IMG/VR virus record: IMGVR_UViG_3300006736_003672
Coordinates: 1-64,000 of that record
DNA: 64,000 bases
Direction: 5' to 3' (one strand)
DNA from: a virus
Part shown: positions 45,001 through 52,681 of the stretch, one piece after another
Position numbering within the stretch: the stretch's first letter is position 1
Layout: each line of letters starts with the position of its first letter
Program-made: the position numbers and the translations under genes
Notes under the pieces: generated by a model
Databases searched by the model: none
Told to the model about the DNA's origin: nothing
The model's input: only the letters and a program-made list of their open reading frames with translations

Positions 45001-48000
45001 ATGTGTCTTGCCCATAATAGAAGAAGAAATTGAAGCAACATCTGGCAAAGTCAGCGACCTGTTGGGTAACACAATACCGCAATTGACAGAGTTCTTAAAA
45101 GACAATGTCTATGATCTGGCTACGTCTCATCCAGAGTGTAATATATATTCTACGTGGACGGATATGGATCGTTACGTTCCCACGCAAACCGAAGCTGCCC
45201 TCGTCGCGCATCACGGCGAGCAGGATCCCGAAGGCTACGGAGGAGGACTCCAACTCCCGGACGAGTCTGCAGATCCCACGGCAGGTGAGAAGTATTGGGA
45301 CGCGGTTATCGCTTTGAATGAAAACAAATTAGGCCTTAACGAGATTGTCGAACACCAAGAAGGTCCCAAGATAGCCAGCGATAATATATTTAGTTTGACA
45401 AATAATTTTCATTCAACATTAAGATTTATTGATGAAGATGGAATCCAAAAATACTCTGGCTTTATTTTAGAAAAATATATAAAAGTTAAGTTCAAAAATA
45501 ATTTAATAAAAAAAATAGAAGATAAAGATCAAGGAGAACAGTTTTTAGAGGCATGGCAAGCTCTTCCAATTGAATGGCGAGGCAGCGCGCAAGATAAAAT
45601 GAAGCCAGATGGATTCAAATATGCAACTTGTTTAAGCCCCGGAGAGTTTACATCTGCGATTGGTGACTTTTTTACTTATTTTGGCAACATGACTCCTGAA
45701 GGTTGGGGTCAATCAGTGTTTGATTGGGCTCAACTTTTTGATCCTTATCAATTTAGTGAAAAGCTACAAGAACTCTCTGACAAAGTGTATGAGGAAGGAA
45801 AGCAAAACCCAGGAGACAAACACGGGCACGACAGCGTTCTGAATATTGATCGAAGCGAGAGAGATTTATGGTCTAACGGGCCCGCCGGCCAGGCTATCTT
45901 CAGTGCAAATCCCCTGACCGCAGGCGCTAGCGCCCAATACAGTGATCATAATGTGGTTTCTAGATCTGCCGAAGTGCAGAGACATATTGCTCTCATGGAA
46001 AGGATTCTTGCATACCAGCTGAAAAATAACAGCGGCGGCCCCTCCGAAGGGTATGTTCATCCAGGTTCTGATCCCAGTTCGTACTACGAAGGCGATGAGG
46101 ATAGTGCTAGACCTTTTAATTCTCCAGCCGGCTCGAGGATCCCATTCGGATCCACCGGTGTTAATGCCGGCTGGAACGACAACACTGGATTGGGAATAGA
46201 AGGTACCGCTGAGAACATACAATCTTTATGGCATAGCCTTACTAATCAAGATAAACGTGATTTAGAGACAATTGCTTTTAGATTTTATTCTAGATATTAT
46301 TTTGGAGACTTGAGATCATTTTACTTCGATCCTCATGATTCTGTATATCCCAAACACGCCGGCGGCTCTAACGTTGGACTTAAAGATTTTGTGGGAAGAA
46401 AAGGGTTTCTTGATTCGACTATGGATTTTCGTACTGGTCTCCGACGACCAGGAATGATGTTCATGAACGCCGTTAACCAGAAAGAGTGCACCGAGGAACC
46501 ACCTTTCTGGAAAAAAGCCGCCGTCGCCATCGGTGGTGCCCTCCTCTCCGGCCTTGTTTCTCTCATTCCCGGCGGGCTTATTATTGATCTAGTTGGATCA
46601 TTCGCGGGACAGGGATTCAAGGCCGCCGGAGAATACTACCTCCACAAAGACGACAAATGCTGGTATGTCTCGGGCAGGTACGTTGTACCTCAACCAAACG
46701 ATCCAACGTTGTGTCTTCATATGCCAACGTCGCTTATGGATATGATAAAAATGATACAAATGCAAACTTATGAAACTGACAGCGGTTGGTGGAGCGAAAA
46801 TGTTGGTAGTGCCGCCGCCGTCCATTACACCAATGGCGCAGATGGACCTGGCACATCGCAAGATGATCATTTAGACGCAAAAATAAGTTATAGGACACCC
46901 CTTATACAAAGAGGCGCCAGAACGTCACAGCCGTCATATAGGATTCCCGATATCGTGGAGGAACCTGGCCACGCGGGCTACGGCGCGCGACTGGGCATGA
47001 GTTTGCAAGACAGAGACCCTGATGAAAATGAGATCTTGGGCGCCATGGCCAAGCTTCTTCTTTTTCCATATGAAATTGGAGATTTTCAAACAAATTCATA
47101 CAGCGATGAAGGATTAGATGAGTTTTGTGGTGATGATGACCAATGTGACGAAACAGTTATCAGAAGGTATTCAATCCCCGGCTCTCAGCAATGGGGAGGT
47201 GCACTCGAAGACGACTTTGACGTTGATTTTTCCTCTGGTGGTCTTTATACATCTGCAAAGATAGGAGAAGAGTGGACCGCGATATTTGGCGGGCACTTAT
47301 ACTGGGCCTTGCAATATTACAAAAAGGGATTATGGGAAACACACGCTGAATTTATAAGTGGCGAGACTGGAACAGTTATAACGTCACCCTCACCTTTGGG
47401 TATTTTTACTAAAGACTCTGAAGGAACCAGCAATGTTATAAAAATTAAGGGATCAATACCTGAAGATTTGAAATCTATAAGTGATATGGATTTGACAGGA
47501 GATGATGGATTTGCTGATGTGTCTTATGGTTTACGTTTGTCGTATCTTGTTCCTCCTAATGTTGCGTCCGAAGATCCAAGAGATTATCCACTTTCACCGG
47601 GAAAAGACCAGCTACAGACCAGCGATGAGCGGTCCGCGACATTCTGGCCAGCCGTCGAAAAAGCGACCACCCCGATGTTTTCGAGTAAACCATTTTTCCA
47701 TGACACGGGAGAATACCGCACCAAATCCACGGAGTTGATATCTCACGTAATGGACGGGTGGGATTCGATGAAACGTGAAAAATCGATTTTTATAAGCGAA
47801 GTTCCTGAGGCTGTCCCATCAATTAATTTATCCGATCAGGACGAACGCCCACAATCAGCTGGCTTCGACCCCTTCGGCAACCTCCTCGTCGAGCACTCGC
47901 GGTCGAAATACAATATTGGCAAACCAATTGTTATATTACCAATAATGGAATATGAAGATCCTGTAGGTCCCGGGAAAAAATGGAATGATATCATATATAC

Positions 48001-48331
48001 TGAGGAAATATTCACTAGCCTTTACGAAGGATTAAAGGTAATGCCTGATTTTAAACTTTTCTTTGAGTATGTTATTCCACTTAAAAGAGTCGTGATGATG
48101 TTGGCGATCCGTGACATGTTAAATTTTGAATCATCTCTTTCCGAGCTTCCATATAAGACGGCGTTATTTGAGGCTAGTAGGGGAGATATATTTAATTTGG
48201 TTAGATATGCCTTTGACGCAAGTAAAGATCCAAGAATTGTCTCGCCCCCCGCCCAATCCATTATCGCGCTTCAAGGATTCAAAGACCAGTTTGATAGCCT
48301 GAACCTCATCGATACATCCGGCGATAGCTAG
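39038..48331 (+). CDS. Giant virion protein (3097 residues) with internal duplication
   Basis: A single uninterrupted frame starting MPKVLIENLELE, with GGTAGGGAT upstream. It lies between the spike-like gene and gp25, so it is most likely a baseplate or tail component. Two diverged copies of a module occur at residues about 1085-1460 and 2300-2770: RHIALMEDL / RHIALMERI, LAVIAFRYYSRH / LETIAFRFYSRY, FRMGSSRP / FRTGLRRP, LVQLLLFVWDFG / AMAKLLLFPYEIG, GGHLLRALKYYQHGL / GGHLYWALQYYKKGL. Hydrophobic stretches lie at about 710-735 (FAAVAGLIWLINYLL) and 2492-2527 (GALLSGLVSLIPGGLIIDLVG) and could enter membrane. A tape-measure role was considered because of size and membrane segments, but the abundance of Pro/Gly and the baseplate position argue against it. 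Confidence 0.85.
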   Translation: MPKVLIENLELESLIEPPFTRDEDTYEVVVSIWGVPGTGDLDTQYKIGSSADNWVFETSDAIGDCTATANQQQLIEFADEHTDCVVDKLMLHVQNRGVYVILKKLLGTGMDKFAAETPDDENYSMDENGYQVHEGFGTKTRDLIAMKNYMTHLLEVVENDIIIGTFVGYEGDPDADPPIPPVEIWRSPRPSDPHPRRVVVGLSIGKENIEKLRGLNPAEAVGEISEFDEKAGAPVVTRSEPKFRQTFQNVFEFRDLIDKVSKGLKNYHGKLSDSYFAYHVPPPGLPQGLLGPIYDSDDVEDWPELDFKQQAAYLKEAGDKIIDFLKSSGHNMGAPFEIGFRNYHKIDEEGLTTAELRDEVKTGTVPGITYVGYPIEYEKVRLYTLYVLKTPKPPPASAPALDYGLNKPPVPWPTLYPDTSPDGDPRILYGDPAAYEVDSPFDKEPFTFGTVRWFLANLRDIGYKHIGGKPTPEELKAQTEAAAVVATSEAMENPCAMSAPAMASKESMPVDDFIELYVYPNPETIFKTSSILDLAKKLAGWHSGEESAENKALERKLTKEDVLQSVVNNSHVNASDYVGDLVYKNLPVSPNKIRSIHDAYAYILRRLDIPTIIVKLLECLGLRVSLDDLIEWICDDIIKAVDEKTDGGITKLVEFLESGEFQIPGEFLAQDPPIQVTDIIGVIHAHSDIDTGSAAVDQMLNTWDRNQKLFICAAIAAGPFAAVAGLIWLINYLLTRDGSLDKQPGKKKCDIEFSFPDEWPILDALWDWILREALKRLEEEAMRLLEEEIIKPLNLLLQQLLDFCDKEEESFGEISSEDLDPDLASKAAPLFVGPKSNKFLKKLLSALTPSELCGLLRGTLLFEAPETKKITSFIYEFALDEYNGAPAGTVEHGGKPGPLGNGKNILQFFKNLGKKVNMSVCDERELPEKPISDFCDDLGVDYESNLRTALTNQGLSDEQIEGQVIAKRNAKKEIVSSAIQNLLRGSNLTEKVKEDTKKTVQKIIVEALQGTSAGAIKHVINSAAIPMTADMANFSLAFSNTSFVKRLIAGVELVKTEPIFDWLPTAELSQFHRFRFNIFDGKYLEKKALQAEFGSSAPDVNMCDEITRHIALMEDLKQEMAMDLHEARWKYWDGDLYEDLETGPGPAFITLADASIESFAEYNKARAEEVGGDPTGKDLSAYDLYQLGYDQFSGMSRFHAKEVQRKVVEASWFNLPHKNLIKRYERLTPLEFDDLAVIAFRYYSRHVHDYTNTSAGDEAELKLFSEANHYGSFYYDPLTEEGGHYAWGPLLSSVNFRMGSSRPWAESPPGPDQYPSKKPDWVDVGFYDLVSRLDRASGTDQNNYKLFTNEPRVTAVIHPHTKEVRTHLVATEDFLQRAGNWTPRNPIWSGTDVKTALVQLLLFVWDFGADELSDFPYEAGVGASINTHQGTEDGWKANFWGGHLLRALKYYQHGLNTVPSFAIDFDKSSFATVEKSVYTHPVGEPYPTYEKVVEVEKSLKEADLVDSGDTITLIEAVWGQGECGEVYRYYDYAGWTPACPSQDPETFEVIPSKTMVVNKEAWLAGNAESKLLRADPIDDSAELMVIDPETGLRAPFIPAMKPTPLSLFCAPGLKRRPPPPDPEKTWEAVYTLVPPGKGKDKEGKLKLLDEISRCITDDYTISVKEPGYGVAIFGTAPAVILDYRSKEILKLWDDIGDDTTNNEPGFSMNKTIDVLAASMGTGLGWNTYDVDEPIAPQFLEKMILRHIDDKFPHFDDQIIQDMVATGVGDFNSDFSIHYALTKVLRTHKQGRLNLYGTIFRDCIRNMANLSLKYGVAQKASGDYDSLQEKIIAAVGVLMNDLARSNALTDLTDLATDAANKHTDAMENADLADINSIPSIGKTLISYPPNPPFQLDHSYDPPMKVFEKVDWKKGPALFRLLIRVVIMEKVFKTLMTSSTYSTSGIFSSIPMKMIIASSIRSQLSTNIRDKIKILASDLGIIGEGASFSSCVLPIIEEEIEATSGKVSDLLGNTIPQLTEFLKDNVYDLATSHPECNIYSTWTDMDRYVPTQTEAALVAHHGEQDPEGYGGGLQLPDESADPTAGEKYWDAVIALNENKLGLNEIVEHQEGPKIASDNIFSLTNNFHSTLRFIDEDGIQKYSGFILEKYIKVKFKNNLIKKIEDKDQGEQFLEAWQALPIEWRGSAQDKMKPDGFKYATCLSPGEFTSAIGDFFTYFGNMTPEGWGQSVFDWAQLFDPYQFSEKLQELSDKVYEEGKQNPGDKHGHDSVLNIDRSERDLWSNGPAGQAIFSANPLTAGASAQYSDHNVVSRSAEVQRHIALMERILAYQLKNNSGGPSEGYVHPGSDPSSYYEGDEDSARPFNSPAGSRIPFGSTGVNAGWNDNTGLGIEGTAENIQSLWHSLTNQDKRDLETIAFRFYSRYYFGDLRSFYFDPHDSVYPKHAGGSNVGLKDFVGRKGFLDSTMDFRTGLRRPGMMFMNAVNQKECTEEPPFWKKAAVAIGGALLSGLVSLIPGGLIIDLVGSFAGQGFKAAGEYYLHKDDKCWYVSGRYVVPQPNDPTLCLHMPTSLMDMIKMIQMQTYETDSGWWSENVGSAAAVHYTNGADGPGTSQDDHLDAKISYRTPLIQRGARTSQPSYRIPDIVEEPGHAGYGARLGMSLQDRDPDENEILGAMAKLLLFPYEIGDFQTNSYSDEGLDEFCGDDDQCDETVIRRYSIPGSQQWGGALEDDFDVDFSSGGLYTSAKIGEEWTAIFGGHLYWALQYYKKGLWETHAEFISGETGTVITSPSPLGIFTKDSEGTSNVIKIKGSIPEDLKSISDMDLTGDDGFADVSYGLRLSYLVPPNVASEDPRDYPLSPGKDQLQTSDERSATFWPAVEKATTPMFSSKPFFHDTGEYRTKSTELISHVMDGWDSMKREKSIFISEVPEAVPSINLSDQDERPQSAGFDPFGNLLVEHSRSKYNIGKPIVILPIMEYEDPVGPGKKWNDIIYTEEIFTSLYEGLKVMPDFKLFFEYVIPLKRVVMMLAIRDMLNFESSLSELPYKTALFEASRGDIFNLVRYAFDASKDPRIVSPPAQSIIALQGFKDQFDSLNLIDTSGDS
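42290..47347 (+). repeat. Two diverged module copies inside the 3097-residue protein
   Basis: Copy A is coded by about 42290-43417 and copy B by about 45930-47347. They share at least five motif pairs in the same order (see the gene entry) but little nucleotide identity, so the duplication is old. Copy B is longer because of an insertion holding a hydrophobic segment near 46512-46616. Confidence 0.78.
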
Positions 48332-48404
48332 AAATAACAAAGTTAATTTATGATCATTTTCGAATTTTAAAGACATAAAAACTATATAATAATAGAGGTT
48401 TAAG
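48332..48404 (+). promoter_or_regulatory. Short gap before gp25 with TATAAT-like element
   Basis: AT-rich. TATAAT at 48385-48390 has no -35 partner, and a start after it would run into the AGAGG ribosome site at 48393-48398. It is at best a weak or leaderless-type late element. Confidence 0.25.
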
Positions 48405-48791
48405 ATGGCCGGATTATCACCAAAATTACCACTACTTTTAGATAGTGAATATGGAACATATAAAGTTAATAAGACTTATATTGACATGATTAAGCAGAAT
48501 TTTAAACATCTGCTATTAACTATACCTGGTGAAAAAGTTATGGACCCGTACTTTGGAGTCGGACTAATAAAATATTTGTTTGAGCAAGATACTGTTGCTG
48601 TAAGAGGAGGCATTTCTGATAGAATTGAAAAACAACTAGATGTATACATGCCTTTTATAGAATTGCTTGAAATTAATTTTATTGGCTTTGAAGACCACGT
48701 AGAGGCTGAACCTGGCATTTTAAGTATGGAGATAAAATATAGAGTACCAGATCTTAATGTTGTAGATCTTCTAGAAATATCTGTTGTTTGA
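48405..48791 (+). CDS. gp25-like baseplate wedge protein
   Basis: 128 residues, the normal gp25/GPW size. YGTYKVNKTYIDMIKQNFKHLLLTIPGEKVMDPYFGVGL is the characteristic opening of the family (one helix, then 'T-x-P-G-E-x-x-x-x-P-x-x-G'), followed by the central helix RIEKQLDVYMPFIELLEINF and the C-terminal strands. In contractile tails it forms the inner baseplate wedge ring with gp6 and gp53 and starts sheath assembly. It precedes the gp6-type gene by 30 bases. Confidence 0.93.
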   Translation: MAGLSPKLPLLLDSEYGTYKVNKTYIDMIKQNFKHLLLTIPGEKVMDPYFGVGLIKYLFEQDTVAVRGGISDRIEKQLDVYMPFIELLEINFIGFEDHVEAEPGILSMEIKYRVPDLNVVDLLEISVV

Positions 48792-48821
48792 TACTAATTA
48801 TTTCAAAAAGGATCGGTATAA

Positions 48822-50639
48822 ATGGCTAAAAAAATATCAAGAGCTGACAAGTCCAGACAATTAACTTCAATTAAATATACTAGTAGAGATTATACAAGCA
48901 TTAAAAACGATCTAGTGGAGTACGCTAAAAGGTATTATTCAGATAGTTTTAAGGATTTTAATGATGCCTCATTTGGCGCGCTGATGCTTGATACTGTGGC
49001 TTATGTTGGAGATATCTTATCGTTTTATTTAGATTATCAAACAAACGAATCTTTTATTGATACATCGCTTGAATATAATAACATCATAAGACATGGTAAA
49101 AATTTGGGCTATAAATTTCAAAGAAATTTTTCAGCCACTGGTATTGTAAGTTTTTATTTGATGGTCCCGGCGACTTCCGTTGGTCTTAGCCCCGATATTG
49201 ATTATATGCCAATATTAAAAAGGGGCGCCGAGTTAGCTTCAAAAGAAGGTACAATATTCACGTTAACCGGAGACATTGATTTTAGTAACCCAAACAATGA
49301 AATAGTCGTGGCAAGAGTTAATGCCACAACCGGTGCTCCAACATTTTACGCTATTAAAGCTCAGGGACAAGTAGTTTCTGGAAGGCTGCAGCAAGAAATA
49401 GTAACCGTTGGACAATATCAGAAATTTTTAAGACTTAAACTATCAGATGCAAATATAACCGAAGTTGTTTCTATATTTGATTCAGAAGGGCACTCGTATT
49501 ATGAAGTTGATTATTTATCTCAAAATATGATCTATGTTCCAGTTGTTAATCGCGGCGATCGAGAACAAGCGGACAACATTCTTAAACCAGTTCCAGTTCC
49601 AAGAAGATTTATAGTTGAACATGAACTAGATGGATCTTATGTGCAATTTGGTTATGGTTCAGACTCAGAAATATTTAATGATTCTGTCGCAGATCCAAGC
49701 GAGTTAATATTAAAAGTACATGGCAGAAATCATATCACAGATAATTCTCTCGATCCTAGTAATTTAATAGCAACGGATAAATTTGGAATTGCCCCTTCTA
49801 ATACTGTGTTGACTGTCGTGTACAGAACCAACACCAACGACACTGTTAACACTTCAGTAAATTCATTAAACTCTGTGGTAACTAAAGAGCTAAATTTCGA
49901 AAACAGAGCATCTTTAGATTCTGGTAAAGTTTTTGAGGTCATTGATAGTTTAGAGGTGACAAATGAGGAAAGAGTGATCGGCGCAGTTACGTTGCCAGAT
50001 GTAGAGGATTTGAGACAAAGGGTTAAAGATTCCTTTTCAGCGCAAAGCCGCGCTGTGACAAAGCAAGACTACATAACCGCCGCCTATTCAATGCCTTCTT
50101 CGTTTGGGGCAGTTAAAAGATGTTCAATTGTTAAAGACCATGATTCTTTCAAAAGAAATTTGAACATGTACGTTGTATCTCAAAACATAAAAAACAAGTT
50201 AGTTCAAACAAACTCTGTAGTAAAAGAAAATTTAAAAACTTGGTTAAATGGGTATAAAATGATAAATGACACGATTGACATTCTAGATGCAAAAATTGTT
50301 AATTTTGGAGTTGAATTTAGAATATTGGGAGATCCAAACACTAACAAGTTTGATATTCTCTCTGTTGCCTCTGAGAGGTTAAGAAGCGTTCTAGATGCAG
50401 AATATGATATCGGAGAGCCTATAAACATTATAAATCTATTTCAAGCGTTAAACAGCACGGTAGGAGTTATAGACACTTTGGATGTTAAAATAGTAAATAA
50501 AAGCGGAGGTTTATATTCTGGCTTTGGGTATAACATTGAAAAGAACACAACTGCAGACGGAAGATTATTGCAAGCCGATGAAGACATAATATTTGAAATG
50601 AAATATCCCAACAATGATATTAGAGGAACTGTAAAATAA
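48822..50639 (+). CDS. gp6/baseplate J-like wedge protein
   Basis: 605 residues. TSRDYTSIKNDLVEYAKRYYSDSFKDFNDASFGALMLDTVAYVGDILSFYLDYQ is the conserved N-terminal arm domain of T4 gp6 and J-type wedges, read here at residues about 18-72. The C-terminal part has RQRVKDSFSAQSRAVTKQDYITAAYSMPSSFGAVKR, the segment that in gp6 begins the dimerisation core, and a final strand-rich domain. It clamps the baseplate ring with gp25 and gp7. Its stop shares a base with the next ATG. Confidence 0.92.
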   Translation: MAKKISRADKSRQLTSIKYTSRDYTSIKNDLVEYAKRYYSDSFKDFNDASFGALMLDTVAYVGDILSFYLDYQTNESFIDTSLEYNNIIRHGKNLGYKFQRNFSATGIVSFYLMVPATSVGLSPDIDYMPILKRGAELASKEGTIFTLTGDIDFSNPNNEIVVARVNATTGAPTFYAIKAQGQVVSGRLQQEIVTVGQYQKFLRLKLSDANITEVVSIFDSEGHSYYEVDYLSQNMIYVPVVNRGDREQADNILKPVPVPRRFIVEHELDGSYVQFGYGSDSEIFNDSVADPSELILKVHGRNHITDNSLDPSNLIATDKFGIAPSNTVLTVVYRTNTNDTVNTSVNSLNSVVTKELNFENRASLDSGKVFEVIDSLEVTNEERVIGAVTLPDVEDLRQRVKDSFSAQSRAVTKQDYITAAYSMPSSFGAVKRCSIVKDHDSFKRNLNMYVVSQNIKNKLVQTNSVVKENLKTWLNGYKMINDTIDILDAKIVNFGVEFRILGDPNTNKFDILSVASERLRSVLDAEYDIGEPINIINLFQALNSTVGVIDTLDVKIVNKSGGLYSGFGYNIEKNTTADGRLLQADEDIIFEMKYPNNDIRGTVK

Positions 50640-52678
50640 TGGGAATTAAAAGATTCACAGCAGATGCAGATACTACAATTACAAATGCCTTTGGCTCGGC
50701 TCTCACAGAAGCCACTAGAGGAACCGGCTCAAACATGGGAGCCTCTGACGTCTTAGAAACGTTTTCAATTTATGGCCAGGGATCTTCAGGTCAATATTCA
50801 CATGCGTCATCTGCCTCTGTCGAACTATCAAGAACTCTAATTAAATTTCCAGTTTCTGATATTTCTTCTTCTCGTGCAAGTGGCGAACTTCCAGTTAGCG
50901 GAAGTGTGAGTTTTTATATGAGAATGTTTAATGCAAAACATGCTTTTACATTGCCGCAAAGTTCAATATTAACGATACTGTCTGTTTCGAAATCGTGGCA
51001 AGAGGGCACCGGTCTTGATATGGAGGGCTATACTGATATAACTAGAGACTTTGAAGGTGCTAATTGGGTAAACGCTTCAAGTGCATCTTCTGGTATTACT
51101 ACGTGGGCTGCAGCGGCCACAGCAACAATAACTGTTCTCAATGAAGGATTCATCGAAACCGGCGATACAATCACTTTGACAGCTACTGACGGAACAGAGG
51201 TCGTAGCTACTGCTCATGCATCTGACAACACCGCTGCTGCCGCAACCACTGCGGTGACATTTTCTCATAATGGCGCTAATACTACCGCTCAAGCGACATT
51301 AATTGCGACGGCTATAAATTATAGCTCGTATTTTTCGGCAGAATCCGATGGAGCTGTGGTAACCATAACACAGGCTACCGCCGGATCCGCCGGAAACACC
51401 ACTGTTACGTGTGTTGATGGAGGCGGTGCTGGACCATGGTTTTCAAACACAAACTTCACCGGCGGCCATAGTCAAGGCGGAGCCCATCACTTGTCTCCTG
51501 CTTATACCGGTAGTTTTTCTAACGGTGACGAAGATTTAGAAGTAGATATAACTGGACTAGTAGAACATTGGCTGATTGGAGGGGCAAATCATAACAATGA
51601 TGGAAAACATAATTATGGAATATCAGTACATTTCACATCTAGTCAGGAGGGATACTCTTCCATTTCGTTGGGTTCATCCGCACCGGCTTCAATATTAAGA
51701 AATCTTAATGGTGCTAAAAAATCTTATTATACCAAAAAATTCTTTTCTAGAACATCAGAATATTTCTTTAAAAGACCATGTATCGAAGCAAGGTGGGACT
51801 CTACAGTTAAAGATGAAAGAGGAAGTTGTTATGTAAGCAGCTCTCTTGTTAATGCATCTGGAAATTTGAATACAATATATTTGTATAATTATATTCGCGG
51901 ACAACTTAGAAATATACCAGATGTAGGCCAGGCCGGCCCTATTATATTTGTACAATTTTATACGTCAGCTTCTCATGGAGAATTGATGAATACGGATGCT
52001 CCGTATAATTTAAGACAACACAGCACTCTCACTGACAACCCTCCAGGGACTTCACAAGCGGTTACAGGAGGGTACGTATCAACTGGAATATATTCAGCAA
52101 GTTTTGCCCTCAACTCAAGTGCTAGTGTTGTTTATGATCGATGGTTTAGTAGTTCTATTGACGGCGCCGCCATTGACGCTTCAGAACATGCTAACGGCGC
52201 GAACACTAAAATATATCATACTGGATCTATAAAGATGAAACAGTTTTCTTCATCTGCTGAAACTTTTAATCCAAACCCTTCATATGTTACTAAGATCACC
52301 AACCTTAAAACAACATATTTTAGAGATGAAACTGCCCGTTTCAGAGTGTTTGTCCGCGAAAAAAATTGGAATCCAAATGTTTATAAAACTGTTGTAACAA
52401 CTGTGGATCCTTCTATTGTTGAAAAAGCATATTATAAAATTTTTAGAGTGACAGATGATCTTAATATAATCACATATGGAACCGGAAGTAGCACTGGAAG
52501 TTTTCCACCTCCCAGTAATTTACCTTATACTCAGCTTTCATATGATTCAAATGGAAATTATTTTGACTTAAGTATGAAAATACTAGAACCTGATTATGCA
52601 TATGGAATAAAATTTGCATATTATACGAACGGCGCCTACCATGAACAACCAGAAATATTTAAATTTAGAGTTGAGTAA
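50639..52678 (+). CDS. DNRLRE-like virion protein with inserted FTGG-type domain
   Basis: 679 residues. The N-terminal 140 residues and 290-330 together form a jelly-roll like the DNRLRE domain: LSRTLIKFPVSDI, VSKSWQEGTGLDMEG, ANWVNAS, then DLEVDITGLVEHWL and YGISVHFTS. It is interrupted by an inserted domain (residues about 160-280): TITLTATDGTEVVATAH...TLIATAINYSSYFSAESDGAVVTITQATAGSAGNTTV...FTGG. The same inserted domain is found in the next protein. Placed after gp6, so a baseplate wedge or fibre-attachment component; it is not recognisably T4 gp7 or gp8. Confidence 0.78.
   Translation: MGIKRFTADADTTITNAFGSALTEATRGTGSNMGASDVLETFSIYGQGSSGQYSHASSASVELSRTLIKFPVSDISSSRASGELPVSGSVSFYMRMFNAKHAFTLPQSSILTILSVSKSWQEGTGLDMEGYTDITRDFEGANWVNASSASSGITTWAAAATATITVLNEGFIETGDTITLTATDGTEVVATAHASDNTAAAATTAVTFSHNGANTTAQATLIATAINYSSYFSAESDGAVVTITQATAGSAGNTTVTCVDGGGAGPWFSNTNFTGGHSQGGAHHLSPAYTGSFSNGDEDLEVDITGLVEHWLIGGANHNNDGKHNYGISVHFTSSQEGYSSISLGSSAPASILRNLNGAKKSYYTKKFFSRTSEYFFKRPCIEARWDSTVKDERGSCYVSSSLVNASGNLNTIYLYNYIRGQLRNIPDVGQAGPIIFVQFYTSASHGELMNTDAPYNLRQHSTLTDNPPGTSQAVTGGYVSTGIYSASFALNSSASVVYDRWFSSSIDGAAIDASEHANGANTKIYHTGSIKMKQFSSSAETFNPNPSYVTKITNLKTTYFRDETARFRVFVREKNWNPNVYKTVVTTVDPSIVEKAYYKIFRVTDDLNIITYGTGSSTGSFPPPSNLPYTQLSYDSNGNYFDLSMKILEPDYAYGIKFAYYTNGAYHEQPEIFKFRVE
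51115..51475 (+). other. Shared inserted domain, copy 1
   Basis: Codes for a domain of about 120 residues interrupting the DNRLRE-like fold. Hallmarks are T-I-T-L-T-x-x-D-G, a Leu/Ile-A-x-A-I-N helix, a VTITQATAGSAGN segment and a final FTGG. Higher GC codon use than its surroundings. Confidence 0.7.
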
Positions 52679-52681
52679 ACT

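Noticed and set aside
39038-48331. Tape-measure protein
   Set aside because: Length and hydrophobic stretches fit, but composition is rich in Pro, Gly and Tyr with globular repeats, and it lies within the baseplate genes rather than after tail-tube genes.
39128-48376. Several minus-strand open frames of 60-136 codons within the giant genes
   Set aside because: They lie opposite well-supported coding frames, lack ribosome sites, and show no recognisable domains; treated as shadow frames.
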